A DNA stretch of 64,000 nucleotides from NCBI RefSeq assembly GCF_000482745.1, contig NZ_AXWQ01000004.1:248001-312000 (forward strand). The letters are read 5' to 3'. A program made the position numbers and the translations under genes. Shown one piece after another: positions 1 to 8,394 of the stretch. The DNA is from Oleidesulfovibrio alaskensis DSM 16109 (GTDB lineage Bacteria > Desulfobacterota > Desulfovibrionia > Desulfovibrionales > Desulfovibrionaceae). Each line of letters begins with the position of its first letter. Within the stretch, counting starts at the first letter, position 1. The notes under the pieces were generated by a model, which did no database searches, was not told where the DNA came from, and worked only from the letters and a program-made list of their open reading frames with translations.

Positions 1-15
1 CGCTTTGCAAGTACA

Positions 16-45
16 GAGGGGGAGACATATGTCTCCCCCTTTTTT
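16..45 (+). terminator. Rho-independent terminator of a gene left of the window
   Basis: A perfect 22-base palindrome (positions 18-39, arms of five G/C plus AGACAT) is followed by six T residues. It would end a plus-strand transcript whose gene lies off the left edge. Confidence 0.85.
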
Positions 46-428
46 ATATGCACAGGCGGTCACCGGCCTGCCGGTTTAAAGTCCCGTTGTCCCGCCCCTA
101 CGGGCGTCTGCCTGCTGACCACGTCCGGCTCGGAACGTATCCGCACCTGAGGCCCGAAGCACTGCGTAACCTCAGGTATGGTACGGCACTGCCACCGGTG
201 CCGGAAGCAACGGAAGGCATTGCCGACAGGCAACACCCTGATCGCGGACATATAATTCCCTGCAATCGGCCTGCCGTCGGCCCGCAAACCGCCGAAAACC
301 GCCGCTAACTTCACGCAAACCGCACGCAGACGCGGGCACCTGCAAACAGGCGGAAGAACGCAGCCGGACTCCCCCGTCGGACAGCCACCGCGCCAACAGG
401 CTGCAGACCAGATCAAGAACACAGAGTC
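46..428. other. Intergenic region without a supported gene
   Basis: This 383-base stretch lies between the left-edge terminator and the 3' end of the YgjP-like gene. Short open frames exist on both strands, but none has a recognisable domain or a convincing ribosome binding site, and they overlap one another. I see no promoter or RNA gene that I can support. Confidence 0.4.
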
Positions 429-1160
429 TCAACGCATGGCAGCCCAGCCGGGCAGATAGCGTCCGGCTTCCTTCAAAGCGGTGTCATGAGTGACAGCATC
501 GGGCTGAAGTTGCACAAGATATCGCCAGAATTTTTGGGAATGATCCAGAAAGACAAGGTGCGCCAGTTCATGATAAATCACCGCATCGCACAGCGCCGGC
601 GGCAGAAAAAGCAGTCTGGCGTTCAGCATGACGGTTCCCCGCGCCGAGCAGCTGCCCCAGCGCCTGCCCGGTACGGCTATGCGCACTGCAGCCGGTTCCA
701 GACCGTGACGTTCAGCCAGCTCTCGACACCGCGGAACAAGAAAAGCATGCCCCTTTCGCTTCAGCCAGCCGAGCAGCATCGTCACAGCCGCATCCGAGCC
801 AGTGCCGGCAACCGCCACGCACAGCTCACTGCGGTTCACGGACAGGCTGGATTTTCCCGTTGCAGCGGTCACGCGCAGCCGGAATGTCTCACCCGTTGCG
901 CGCAGCTGCAGTTCTTCGGGAAACAAGGGGCGACACAGAACCGGCTCCAGACGTGCGCGGTTGCGCTTCACGGCCTCCGCTATCCAGTCGTGGTGTTCAC
1001 GGACGAACACAGAAGCCAGGGCAGGATCTGCTCCTGCCGGAAGTACAACCTCAAGACCTGAAGATATCAGGCGCAGAGACATACGTCTGGCCCTGCTGCT
1101 GTGCCTGACTGTATAATGCGCAAGCACATGCGCTATCAAATTTTCCGTATGCTGACTCAT
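429..1160 (-). CDS. YgjP-like (DUF45) zinc metallopeptidase
   Basis: The 243-residue protein has the layout of the YgjP/DUF45 family. An N-terminal beta-rich part (around RRMSLRLISSGLEVVLPAG) is followed by RRWGSCSARG and the zinc motif YHELAHLVFLDHSQKFW, an HExxH type with a downstream DHS/FW element typical of SprT/WLM-like peptidases. Family members are predicted zinc proteases; no substrate can be inferred here. The ATG at 1158-1160 has only a weak upstream ribosome binding site, so an internal Met near residue 27 remains possible. The gene is divergent from the VKOR-like gene, and the 71 bases between their chosen starts must hold both promoters. Confidence 0.85.
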   Translation of the reverse strand: MSQHTENLIAHVLAHYTVRHSSRARRMSLRLISSGLEVVLPAGADPALASVFVREHHDWIAEAVKRNRARLEPVLCRPLFPEELQLRATGETFRLRVTAATGKSSLSVNRSELCVAVAGTGSDAAVTMLLGWLKRKGHAFLVPRCRELAERHGLEPAAVRIAVPGRRWGSCSARGTVMLNARLLFLPPALCDAVIYHELAHLVFLDHSQKFWRYLVQLQPDAVTHDTALKEAGRYLPGWAAMR

Positions 1161-1231
1161 GACGGGTCTTTACCCTTGCTCAAACGCGAAGTACAGTGCC
1201 TGCACCCAGTCCGTTGCCAACCGGAGGATAC

Positions 1232-2245
1232 ATGTTCGAGACCCGTAGAAAAGCCCATCTGAGCGGAACACTCATAGCGCTTGCCGGCCTTGCCCTCTGT
1301 CTTTACGGCGGCATTTTTCAGGCCGAAGCCCTGTGCTTCACCAGCGGCTGCGCCCTGTTCCGTGATATCACCATCGCCGGCATCTCCCCATGGTGGGCAG
1401 GGGCGGGCGCCTTCGGCATCACTGCCCTGCTGTGTATGATCGGCCGTACGCGGATGGCACGCGGCGTTGCCATGCTCATGCTGCTGGGCGACCTGTTGTT
1501 CTTATTTATAATGATATTCACCGCCCCCTGCATACCCTGCCTGTGTGCGGCACTGATAATCATCTGGCTGTACTGGACGCTGACTGCAGACAGCAAGCGG
1601 CCGCAACGGATACGTACGGCACTGGCTCTCATATGGCTCTCGCTCTTTACGCCCAACATTTTCGCGACGGCAGGAGAAATGACCGGCGGCTGGATAATTC
1701 ACGGACCGGAACAGGCTGCCCTGCAGATATATTTTTCCCCGAGCTGCCCCGCCTGCAAAGAGGCCGTGCTGGCCATCAGCCAGAATAACCCGCAGCAGGT
1801 GGCGTACTTTCCCGTTGCAGAATCAACATCAGACCTGCTGCGCATAAAAAAAATGCAGGAGGAGCTGAAGGCGGGGCGAAGTGTATACGCCGCATTCCGC
1901 ACCAGCATAACCGCCGCTGTACCGCTGCAGAACGGCGTTCCCCCGGCCGAAGTGGCAATGCTGCAGTGGCGCACTCTGCAAAACAAAGCCCGCCTTGCGC
2001 GGATGGGCATAACCACGATTCCGGCCATTGTTACAGCCGGCAAACCCGCCCGGCTGGGCGGTGCTGAACAAGGCATGTCCTTTATTCCTGATCCTGCGGG
2101 CGGTTTTGCAGGCTGCAGCGAACAGACAGATCAGGACTGCGACGACACCGGCAGGCAGCCCGCCCCTTTGCTGCGCAGTCCGTCTCCCAGCGACAGTCAG
2201 CTTGATGAACTGTTCGACAATGTTCCTGAAGATGTTTCAAACTGA
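1232..2245 (+). CDS. VKOR-family membrane oxidoreductase fused to a thioredoxin-like domain
   Basis: The 337-residue protein starts at the ATG behind GGAGGATAC; the longer frame from 1196 lacks a ribosome site. Five hydrophobic segments fill residues ~8-165. A loop cysteine pair (ALCFTSGCALF) after segment 1 and a CIPC motif at the end of segment 3 match the loop and active-site cysteines of bacterial vitamin K epoxide reductase homologues, which reoxidise periplasmic thiol oxidases using quinone. The C-terminal half begins QIYFSPSCPACKEA, a thioredoxin-like CPAC centre, as in known VKOR-Trx fusions. It probably forms disulfides in periplasmic proteins. The C-terminal ~60 residues are low complexity and charged. 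Assignment rests on cysteine spacing and topology, not on a database search. Confidence 0.7.
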   Translation: MFETRRKAHLSGTLIALAGLALCLYGGIFQAEALCFTSGCALFRDITIAGISPWWAGAGAFGITALLCMIGRTRMARGVAMLMLLGDLLFLFIMIFTAPCIPCLCAALIIIWLYWTLTADSKRPQRIRTALALIWLSLFTPNIFATAGEMTGGWIIHGPEQAALQIYFSPSCPACKEAVLAISQNNPQQVAYFPVAESTSDLLRIKKMQEELKAGRSVYAAFRTSITAAVPLQNGVPPAEVAMLQWRTLQNKARLARMGITTIPAIVTAGKPARLGGAEQGMSFIPDPAGGFAGCSEQTDQDCDDTGRQPAPLLRSPSPSDSQLDELFDNVPEDVSN

Positions 2246-2462
2246 TTAGCCGCTCAAAAACGTGCTGTTTCATTGACCTTTCATGCGAATCCTACTATGT
2301 GAAAAAAATAATTATCTTTACGTACCGGATTGCAGGTCGGAAAGGACAGAAGCGGCGCTCTCAGTCCGTTGAAATTACTTGGACAAGCGCGGCAAAACCC
2401 TTTATAGGGGTTGCGCTGTTCCAGCCGGGCACAAACCTGCAACCATCATCAGGTAAGGGCAA
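2246..2462 (+). promoter_or_regulatory. Likely promoter and leader region of the rsbRD-dsr operon
   Basis: The 217 bases hold an A/T-rich stretch (2295-2325) and a T-T-A-T-A-G element near 2400-2407, but no convincing -35/-10 pair. The ribosome site AGGTAAGGG lies just before the ATG at 2463. The region is the natural place for the dsr promoter; exact elements cannot be assigned. Confidence 0.35.
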
Positions 2463-2993
2463 ATGACTATCTACGATTTGCTGAAAGCGAACAGAGAAAC
2501 ACTGGTCGGCCAATGGATTGCGCAGATACAGGAAACGTATCCCATAGATACTGTTGGCTTTTTGCGCAGCCGTAAAGACCAGTTTCACAACCCCGTAGGT
2601 GACAAGACCGAAAAAGCAGTCGCCGCCCTTTTCGATATGCTGGCAGAAGACGGCATAGATCCGGAAAAAGCGGCACAACCTCTGGATGATATCATCCGCA
2701 TACGCGCCATCCAGAGCTTTACTCCCGAACAGGCCGTCGCCGTCATTTACTTTTTAAAAACCATCGTGCGCAATGCGCTTGGTGCACAGATTGCGGAACA
2801 CCGGCTTTATCCGCAGCTGCTCGCACTGGAAAGCCAGATAGACACCATGGTGCTCATTTCCTTTGGCATATACGCCAAGTGCCGTGAAAAACTGCACATA
2901 ATGCGTGCCGAAGAGTACAAGCGTCGCTACGCACAGCTCATACGCAGAGCTGAACGTATATTGGATACGCCGGCAGGGGAACCGGACATATAA
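2463..2993 (+). CDS. RsbRD N-terminal-domain (globin-like sensor) protein
   Basis: The 176-residue all-alpha protein resembles the N-terminal domain of RsbR-type stressosome co-antagonists (RsbRD_N), with the opening pattern LLKANRETLVGQWIAQI and a late FGIYAKCREKL segment. It lacks a STAS domain, so it is a stand-alone sensor-like domain. It sits 30 bases before dsrM on the same strand, an arrangement I recall from other sulfate reducers, which suggests co-transcription and a sensing or accessory role for sulfite respiration. Ligand and partner are unknown. The start is supported by AGGTAAGGG. Confidence 0.75.
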   Translation: MTIYDLLKANRETLVGQWIAQIQETYPIDTVGFLRSRKDQFHNPVGDKTEKAVAALFDMLAEDGIDPEKAAQPLDDIIRIRAIQSFTPEQAVAVIYFLKTIVRNALGAQIAEHRLYPQLLALESQIDTMVLISFGIYAKCREKLHIMRAEEYKRRYAQLIRRAERILDTPAGEPDI

Positions 2994-3023
2994 CAACCGA
3001 TAGCCTAGCAGCGAGGTAACGGA

Positions 3024-4028
3024 ATGATTATTTCACTCTTGGCGGTCATTGCGCTCGGGTGTATCGCCTGGCTGGGAGCCGCATCTGGCTTTCAGCAATT
3101 ATTCGGGGTGATTATACCATTAGCCGCAGTGCTCGTGTTCCTGGCGGGATTCGTGTACAGAATCATGGATTGGGCAAAATCGCCCGTTCCTTTCCGCATC
3201 CCGACAACGAGTGGACAGCAGAAATCTTTGCCCTGGATCAAGCCCAGTCCTCTGGACAACCCTTCCTCCAACGCCGGAGTGTGGGGCCGCATGATCCTTG
3301 AGGTGTTGACGTTCAGATCTCTGTTCCGCAACACCGAAGTGTCTCTGGAGAAAGGCCCGCGTGTGGTCTATTACTCCTCCAAGTGGCTGTGGCTTTTTGC
3401 CCTTCTTTTCCACTACTGTTTTCTGACCATTTTCATCCGCCACTTCCGGTTCTTCATGGAACCTGTGCCCTTTGCCGTGGGCGGACTGGAACTGCTGGAC
3501 GGAATGATGCAGGTTGGCGTTCCGCGCCTGTTCATGACCGATGTCATCATTATGGCTGCGGTGCTCTACCTTATCGGCCGCCGGCTGTTCAATGACAAAA
3601 TCCGCTACATTTCGCTTCCCAACGACTACTTCCCCCTGTTCCTTATTCTCGGTCTGGTGGGCAGCGGTATCTGCATGCGGTACTTCACCAAGGTCGACAT
3701 TGCCTCGGTAAAGGTTCTTACCATGGGTCTTGTGACGTTGAACCCCGTTGTCCCCGAAGGCATCGGCGCAATGTTCTATGTGCACCTGTTCCTGCTGAGC
3801 GTACTGCTTATGTACTTCCCTTTCAGCAAGCTGATGCACATGGGCGGCGTTTTCCTGAGTCCTACCAGGAACCTGCCCAACAACAGCCGCGCCGTGCGCC
3901 ACGTGAACCCCTGGAACCCGCCCAAGAAGTACCGCACTTACGAAGAGTACGAGGACGATTTCAGGGAACCCATGTTTGAAGCGGGCCTCCCTCTCATGAA
4001 GAAACCTGACGAAGCTTCCAAGGAGTAA
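3024..4028 (+). CDS. dsrM: DsrM, membrane cytochrome b-type subunit of the DsrMKJOP complex
   Basis: The 334-residue integral membrane protein has NarI-like transmembrane helices and conserved His residues in them (for example LLFHYCFLTIFIRHF and FYVHLFLLSVLLMYF) that can ligate two b hemes. In sulfate reducers DsrM oxidises menaquinol and passes electrons to DsrK for reduction of the DsrC trisulfide made by sulfite reductase. The start follows GAGGTAACGG. It is the first gene of a tight run dsrM-K-J-O-P with gaps of 12 bases or less and one overlap. Confidence 0.95.
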   Translation: MIISLLAVIALGCIAWLGAASGFQQLFGVIIPLAAVLVFLAGFVYRIMDWAKSPVPFRIPTTSGQQKSLPWIKPSPLDNPSSNAGVWGRMILEVLTFRSLFRNTEVSLEKGPRVVYYSSKWLWLFALLFHYCFLTIFIRHFRFFMEPVPFAVGGLELLDGMMQVGVPRLFMTDVIIMAAVLYLIGRRLFNDKIRYISLPNDYFPLFLILGLVGSGICMRYFTKVDIASVKVLTMGLVTLNPVVPEGIGAMFYVHLFLLSVLLMYFPFSKLMHMGGVFLSPTRNLPNNSRAVRHVNPWNPPKKYRTYEEYEDDFREPMFEAGLPLMKKPDEASKE

Positions 4029-4037
4029 GGAGTAGCC

Positions 4038-5648
4038 ATGCCTAAGGTGCCAACCCCTGAAGAACTGGTCAAAGTAGATTACAGCATGCCTGCAGGCTCT
4101 TGGATGGACACCAAACCGGAGTTCGTCGACGGCAGCTTCTGCTACCCTGCCAAAGCTGAAATCATGGAAGGGCTGGGCATGCCCAACCCGCACACGTGGA
4201 ACCCCGCCGAAGAAGACTGGGGCCTGCCCGAAAACTGGGAAGAGATTATCTATAACGCCATGCAGGAGCGGCTGGAAAAATACCGTTCCTTCAAGGTCTT
4301 CATGGATATCTGCGTGCGCTGCGGCGCATGCGCCGACAAGTGTCACTTTTTCATCGGCACCGGCGACCCCAAAAACATGCCCGTGCTGCGCGCCGAACTG
4401 CTGCGCTCGGTCTACCGCCGCGATTTCACCACCGCCGGTAAAATTCTGGGCAAGCTGGCAGGTGCCAGAAAGCTTGATAAAGACGTGATCAAGGAGTGGT
4501 TCTACTACTTCTATCAGTGCACTGAATGCCGCCGTTGCTCGGTATACTGCCCCTACGGCATCGACACCGCCGAAATAACCATGATGGCGCGTGAGCTGCT
4601 GCATGAACTCGGCCTCGGCATCAACTGGATCATGGAGCCGGTGTCCAACTGTAACCGCACAGGCAACCACCTCGGCATCCAGCCGCATGCCTTCAAGGAA
4701 ATCGTGGAATTCCTGTGTGACGACATCGAAGACATCACAGGCATCCGCATCAATCCCCCGTTCAACGAACCGGGCCACGAAGTGCTGTTCATCACCCCCT
4801 CCGGCGACGTTTTCGCCGATCCGGGTATTTACACCTTCATGGGATATCTGATGCTCTTCCACGAGATAGGGCTGGACTATACCCTGTCCACCTACGCATC
4901 AGAAGGCGGCAACTTCGGTCTGTTCACGTCAGCTGACATGATGAAAAAGCTGAACGCCAAAATGTACGCCGAAGCCGAGCGTCTGGGTTCCAAATGGATT
5001 CTGGGCGGCGAATGCGGTCACATGTGGCGCGTGATCAACCAGTACATGGGCACCATGAACGGTTCCACGCCCTCCTGCATGGAAACTCCCGTCAACCCCA
5101 TCACCGGCACCGTGTTCCATAACGCAGCCGATACAAAGATGGTGCACATCACCGAGTTTACTGCAGACCTGATAAAGCACAACAAGCTGCGTCTTGACCC
5201 CAGCCGTAACGACCACCTGCGCGTCACGTTCCACGACTCGTGCAACCCTGCACGTGCCATGGGTCTTTTTGAAGAACCGCGCGAAGTCATCAAAGCGGTG
5301 TGCAACAACTACTTTGAAATGCCCGAAGGAACCACCCGCGAGCAGACCTTCTGCTGCGGTGCCGGCTCCGGTCTGAATACGGATGAAATAATGGAACTGC
5401 GCATGCGCGGCGCACTGCCCCGCGGCAATGCCCTGCGGTATGTGCAGCAGAAGCATGACGTAAACGCCATGGCCTGCATCTGCGCCATCGACCGTGCCAC
5501 CCTGATTCCCCTGGCCGACTACTGGGCTCCGGGCGTTTCCATATACGGCACGCACGAACTGGTGGCCAACGCACTGGTCATGAAGGGCGAACAGAAGCGT
5601 ACCGTTGACCTGAGGCAGGAAGATCTGCCGGGCATGGAGGATGAATAA
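4038..5648 (+). CDS. dsrK: DsrK, HdrD-like iron-sulfur catalytic subunit of DsrMKJOP
   Basis: The 536-residue cytoplasmic protein carries two [4Fe-4S] motifs, C92-V-R-C-G-A-C-A-D-K-C102 and C161-T-E-C-R-R-C-S-V-Y-C171. It also has CCG-domain cysteines (HDSCNPARAMG and TFCCGAGSG) like those that bind the special catalytic cluster of heterodisulfide reductase HdrD. It is the likely site of DsrC trisulfide reduction, receiving electrons from DsrM. Length and order match the family. It starts 9 bases after dsrM with AAGGAG as the ribosome site. Confidence 0.96.
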   Translation: MPKVPTPEELVKVDYSMPAGSWMDTKPEFVDGSFCYPAKAEIMEGLGMPNPHTWNPAEEDWGLPENWEEIIYNAMQERLEKYRSFKVFMDICVRCGACADKCHFFIGTGDPKNMPVLRAELLRSVYRRDFTTAGKILGKLAGARKLDKDVIKEWFYYFYQCTECRRCSVYCPYGIDTAEITMMARELLHELGLGINWIMEPVSNCNRTGNHLGIQPHAFKEIVEFLCDDIEDITGIRINPPFNEPGHEVLFITPSGDVFADPGIYTFMGYLMLFHEIGLDYTLSTYASEGGNFGLFTSADMMKKLNAKMYAEAERLGSKWILGGECGHMWRVINQYMGTMNGSTPSCMETPVNPITGTVFHNAADTKMVHITEFTADLIKHNKLRLDPSRNDHLRVTFHDSCNPARAMGLFEEPREVIKAVCNNYFEMPEGTTREQTFCCGAGSGLNTDEIMELRMRGALPRGNALRYVQQKHDVNAMACICAIDRATLIPLADYWAPGVSIYGTHELVANALVMKGEQKRTVDLRQEDLPGMEDE

Positions 5649-5650
5649 CC

Positions 5651-6031
5651 ATGTATAACAGCAAATACATCATCCCCGGACTGCTCATCTTCGTGGGTCT
5701 GGTGACCTTCCCCTTCTGGGTGAATCTGGTTTCCGCCGAATACAAGCGTCCTGAACTGGCTCTGCCCGCAGACCAGAAAGAATGCATCGAGCCTGTGGAA
5801 TACATGCGCACCGAGCACATGAACCTGCTTGATACATGGCGCGACGAAGCGCTGCGCGAAGGCAAACGCACTTACACCGCATCCAACGGCAAAGTGTGGG
5901 AAACAAGCCTGCAGAATACCTGCATGCAGTGCCACACCAACAAGGCCGAATTCTGCGATAAGTGTCACGAAACCAACAGTGTCGATCCCTACTGCTGGGA
6001 TTGCCACGTAGCCCCCAGGGGGAACCAGTAA
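5651..6031 (+). CDS. dsrJ: DsrJ, periplasmic triheme cytochrome c
   Basis: The 126-residue protein has an uncleaved-looking N-terminal membrane anchor (residues ~7-28). Three CxxCH heme sites follow: C91-M-Q-C-H95, C102-D-K-C-H106 and C115-W-D-C-H119. Cys45 in KECIEP corresponds in position to the cysteine described as an unusual axial heme ligand in characterised DsrJ. The protein belongs to the periplasmic face of DsrMKJOP. Its stop codon overlaps the dsrO start in TAATG, so the two are probably translationally coupled. Confidence 0.95.
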   Translation: MYNSKYIIPGLLIFVGLVTFPFWVNLVSAEYKRPELALPADQKECIEPVEYMRTEHMNLLDTWRDEALREGKRTYTASNGKVWETSLQNTCMQCHTNKAEFCDKCHETNSVDPYCWDCHVAPRGNQ

Positions 6032-6807
6032 TGTTCGACAGAAGAAGATTCCTCAAGATTGCTGGTCTGTCGGCCCTCGGTCTTGGCGCTGGTTCCGCGA
6101 TTGGAGTGGCAGAAGCGCTGGCTGCGCCTAAAAAGGATCCTTACAGCGCCAATGCCCATGCGCTGCATGCCGGTCGCTGGGCCATGGTTATCGATACCCG
6201 CAAGTTCGAGACTCCCGAAGACTTCCAGAAGCTCATCACGGCCTGCCACAAGCAGCACAATGTGCCCGACATTCCCAATGATCAGCACATTATGTGGCTG
6301 TGGACGGACAAGTACGAGCACACCTTCCCCGAACAGGCCAACAACCATCTGTCCGATGAAGTGAAGGAGCGGGACTTTCTGCTGCTGTGCAACCACTGCG
6401 AAAACCCGCCGTGCGTCCGTGTGTGCCCCACAAAGGCCACTTACAAACGCCCCGACGGCATTGTTGCCATGGACTACCACCGCTGCATCGGCTGCCGGTT
6501 CTGCATGGCAGGCTGCCCCTACGGCGCGCGTAGCTTCAACTACGGCAACCCCAGAGAATACCTGAAGGATATCACCAACCCCGCATTCCCCACACGTATG
6601 CGCGGCGTTGTTGAAAAATGCAACTTCTGCGTCGAACGTCTGGCTCAGGGGCTGATGCCCTCCTGCGTTGAAGCGTCTGAAGGTGCCATTGTCTTTGGCG
6701 ATCTGAACGATCCGGATTCCGAAGTGCGTCAGGTTCTGGCCGAAAACTTCACCATCCGCCGTAAACCATCTCTGGGCACGCAGCCCGGTGTATACTACAT
6801 CATCTAA
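6031..6807 (+). CDS. dsrO: DsrO, periplasmic ferredoxin-like iron-sulfur subunit
   Basis: The 258-residue protein starts at the ATG overlapping the dsrJ stop; the longer frame from 5962 would run through dsrJ. A Tat signal (FDRRRFLKIAGLSALGLG) ends near AEALA. Ferredoxin motifs follow, including CNHCENPPCVRVCP, CIGCRFCMAGCPYGARSF and CNFCVERL, as in the DmsB/NrfC family, predicting several [4Fe-4S] clusters. DsrO and DsrJ form the periplasmic module that pairs with DsrP. Confidence 0.95.
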   Translation: MFDRRRFLKIAGLSALGLGAGSAIGVAEALAAPKKDPYSANAHALHAGRWAMVIDTRKFETPEDFQKLITACHKQHNVPDIPNDQHIMWLWTDKYEHTFPEQANNHLSDEVKERDFLLLCNHCENPPCVRVCPTKATYKRPDGIVAMDYHRCIGCRFCMAGCPYGARSFNYGNPREYLKDITNPAFPTRMRGVVEKCNFCVERLAQGLMPSCVEASEGAIVFGDLNDPDSEVRQVLAENFTIRRKPSLGTQPGVYYII

Positions 6808-6818
6808 GGGGAGATGCC

Positions 6819-7982
6819 ATGATCGAAAAAGCGCTCAAAGGCTCTCCGGGTTATTACATCTGGCTGGCCTTCCTCGGTTCACTTATCGGCCTCGGCTTGT
6901 TTACGTACACCTTCCAGATGAAGCACGGGCTTGCCATTACCGGTATGAGCCGTGACGTTTCCTGGGGATTTTACATTGCCCAGTTCACGTATCTGGTCGG
7001 GGTGGCCGCATCCGCTGTTATGCTGGTGCTGCCTGCGTACTTCCACCACTACAAAAAATTCAAGAAGATAATCATCTTCGGTGAATTCATGGCCATCGGC
7101 GCGGTGCTGATGTGCATGCTGTTCATCATGGCCGACCTCGGCCAGCCGCAGCGTGCTCTCAACGTGATGCTGCACCCCACGCCTAACTCCGTCATGTTCT
7201 ATGACATGATGGTTCTTGTGGGCTACCTCATCCTCAATGCCGTCATTGGCTGGGTGACTCTGGAAGCCGAACGTCACGACGTGGAACCGCCTTCGTGGGT
7301 GAAACCGCTGATTTACCTGTCCATTGTCTGGGCTTTCAGCATTCACACCGTTACGGCTTTCCTGTACGCCGGTATCCCCGGCCGCCATTACTGGCTTACC
7401 GCCATCATGGGGGCCCGCTTCCTGGCTTCGGCGTTCTGCTCCGGTCCGGCAATACTGCTGCTTCTGCTGTTCACACTGCGCAAGTTCACCAGACTGACTC
7501 TGGAGACGGAAGCCGTGCAGACCCTGACGAAGATCATCACGTACGCCATGTGCATCAACGTGTTCTTCTTCCTGCTGGAAGTCTTCACCGCGTTCTACAG
7601 CGGCATTCCCGGTCACGCACATCCCATCGCCTACATGTTTGCCGGTCACAACGGCCATGTGGACTGGATCACCCCGTGGATGTGGGCAGGCGCCATCATG
7701 GCTATCCTGTCTCTTGTGCTGCTCATTCCGCCGCACATCCGCGACAATACCCGCGTGCTGCCTTTTGCGCTGGCTCTGCTGGTTGCCGCAAGCTGGATTG
7801 ACAAGGGGCTCGGCCTGATCATCGCCGGTTTTACCCCCAACGTCTTTGACAAGGTGACAGTATACGCACCGACAGTTCCCGAGCTGCTCATTTCGCTGGG
7901 CATCTTCTCTGTGGGAGCTCTGGTGGTATCCATCCTGTGGAAAGTTGCGCTGGGCGTGAAGGAGGAACGGGGCACACTGTAG
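6819..7982 (+). CDS. dsrP: DsrP, NrfD-family integral membrane subunit
   Basis: The 387-residue polytopic protein has about ten hydrophobic helices and the NrfD/PsrC family pattern (for example SWGFYIAQFTYLVGVAAS near the start). It is the second membrane subunit of DsrMKJOP and is thought to exchange electrons between the quinone pool and periplasmic DsrO. The start lies 11 bases after dsrO with GGGGAGATGCC upstream. A strong terminator follows, closing the operon. Confidence 0.95.
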   Translation: MIEKALKGSPGYYIWLAFLGSLIGLGLFTYTFQMKHGLAITGMSRDVSWGFYIAQFTYLVGVAASAVMLVLPAYFHHYKKFKKIIIFGEFMAIGAVLMCMLFIMADLGQPQRALNVMLHPTPNSVMFYDMMVLVGYLILNAVIGWVTLEAERHDVEPPSWVKPLIYLSIVWAFSIHTVTAFLYAGIPGRHYWLTAIMGARFLASAFCSGPAILLLLLFTLRKFTRLTLETEAVQTLTKIITYAMCINVFFFLLEVFTAFYSGIPGHAHPIAYMFAGHNGHVDWITPWMWAGAIMAILSLVLLIPPHIRDNTRVLPFALALLVAASWIDKGLGLIIAGFTPNVFDKVTVYAPTVPELLISLGIFSVGALVVSILWKVALGVKEERGTL

Positions 7983-8008
7983 CCGCGTTCTGTCCCGACA
8001 GATAATAC

Positions 8009-8046
8009 AAGAGCCTGCCCGTTTTCGGGCAGGCTCTTTTCTTTTT
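8009..8046 (+). terminator. Terminator of the dsr operon
   Basis: Eleven-base arms GAGCCTGCCCG/CGGGCAGGCTC with a TTTT loop are followed by TTTTCTTTTT. It lies 27 bases after dsrP. Confidence 0.93.
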
Positions 8047-8394
8047 ATTCCCGTCTTGCCGGAAGAGAACAAAGACCGGCGTGATATGGCCGGTATCTCG
8101 GGTCAACGTGACTGCAGGCTGTTCGGAACACCGCACAAAGCAGATGAGCCCGCAATGCAAGTATGTAAGTTACGGAGCCGGCTGCCTTGCCGCAGCGGAT
8201 ATAAGCATGCGCATTGCTGCGTTGCCGGAAGATAATCCATGTACGGCAACCGGCACCGGCAGCATCAGAAGAAAAAACCGAGAAACAGCATACAGGCCGG
8301 ATGCTGACGGCACACCGCTGCACCGGCGGCAACACAAATCAGCCCTGCAACGGCATTACGGACAGGCTCCGCCGGAAAAGCCGAAACAGCCCCG
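8047..8394. other. Convergent intergenic spacer between dsr and hyd loci
   Basis: The 348 bases between the dsr terminator and the 3' end of hydF contain short open frames on both strands with no recognisable domain. I see no clear terminator for the hyd operon here, although one is expected. Confidence 0.4.

Noticed and set aside
3120..4862. A 580-codon minus-strand open frame antisense to dsrM/dsrK
   Set aside because: It covers two strongly recognised genes, has His/Val/Gly-biased composition and no ribosome site.
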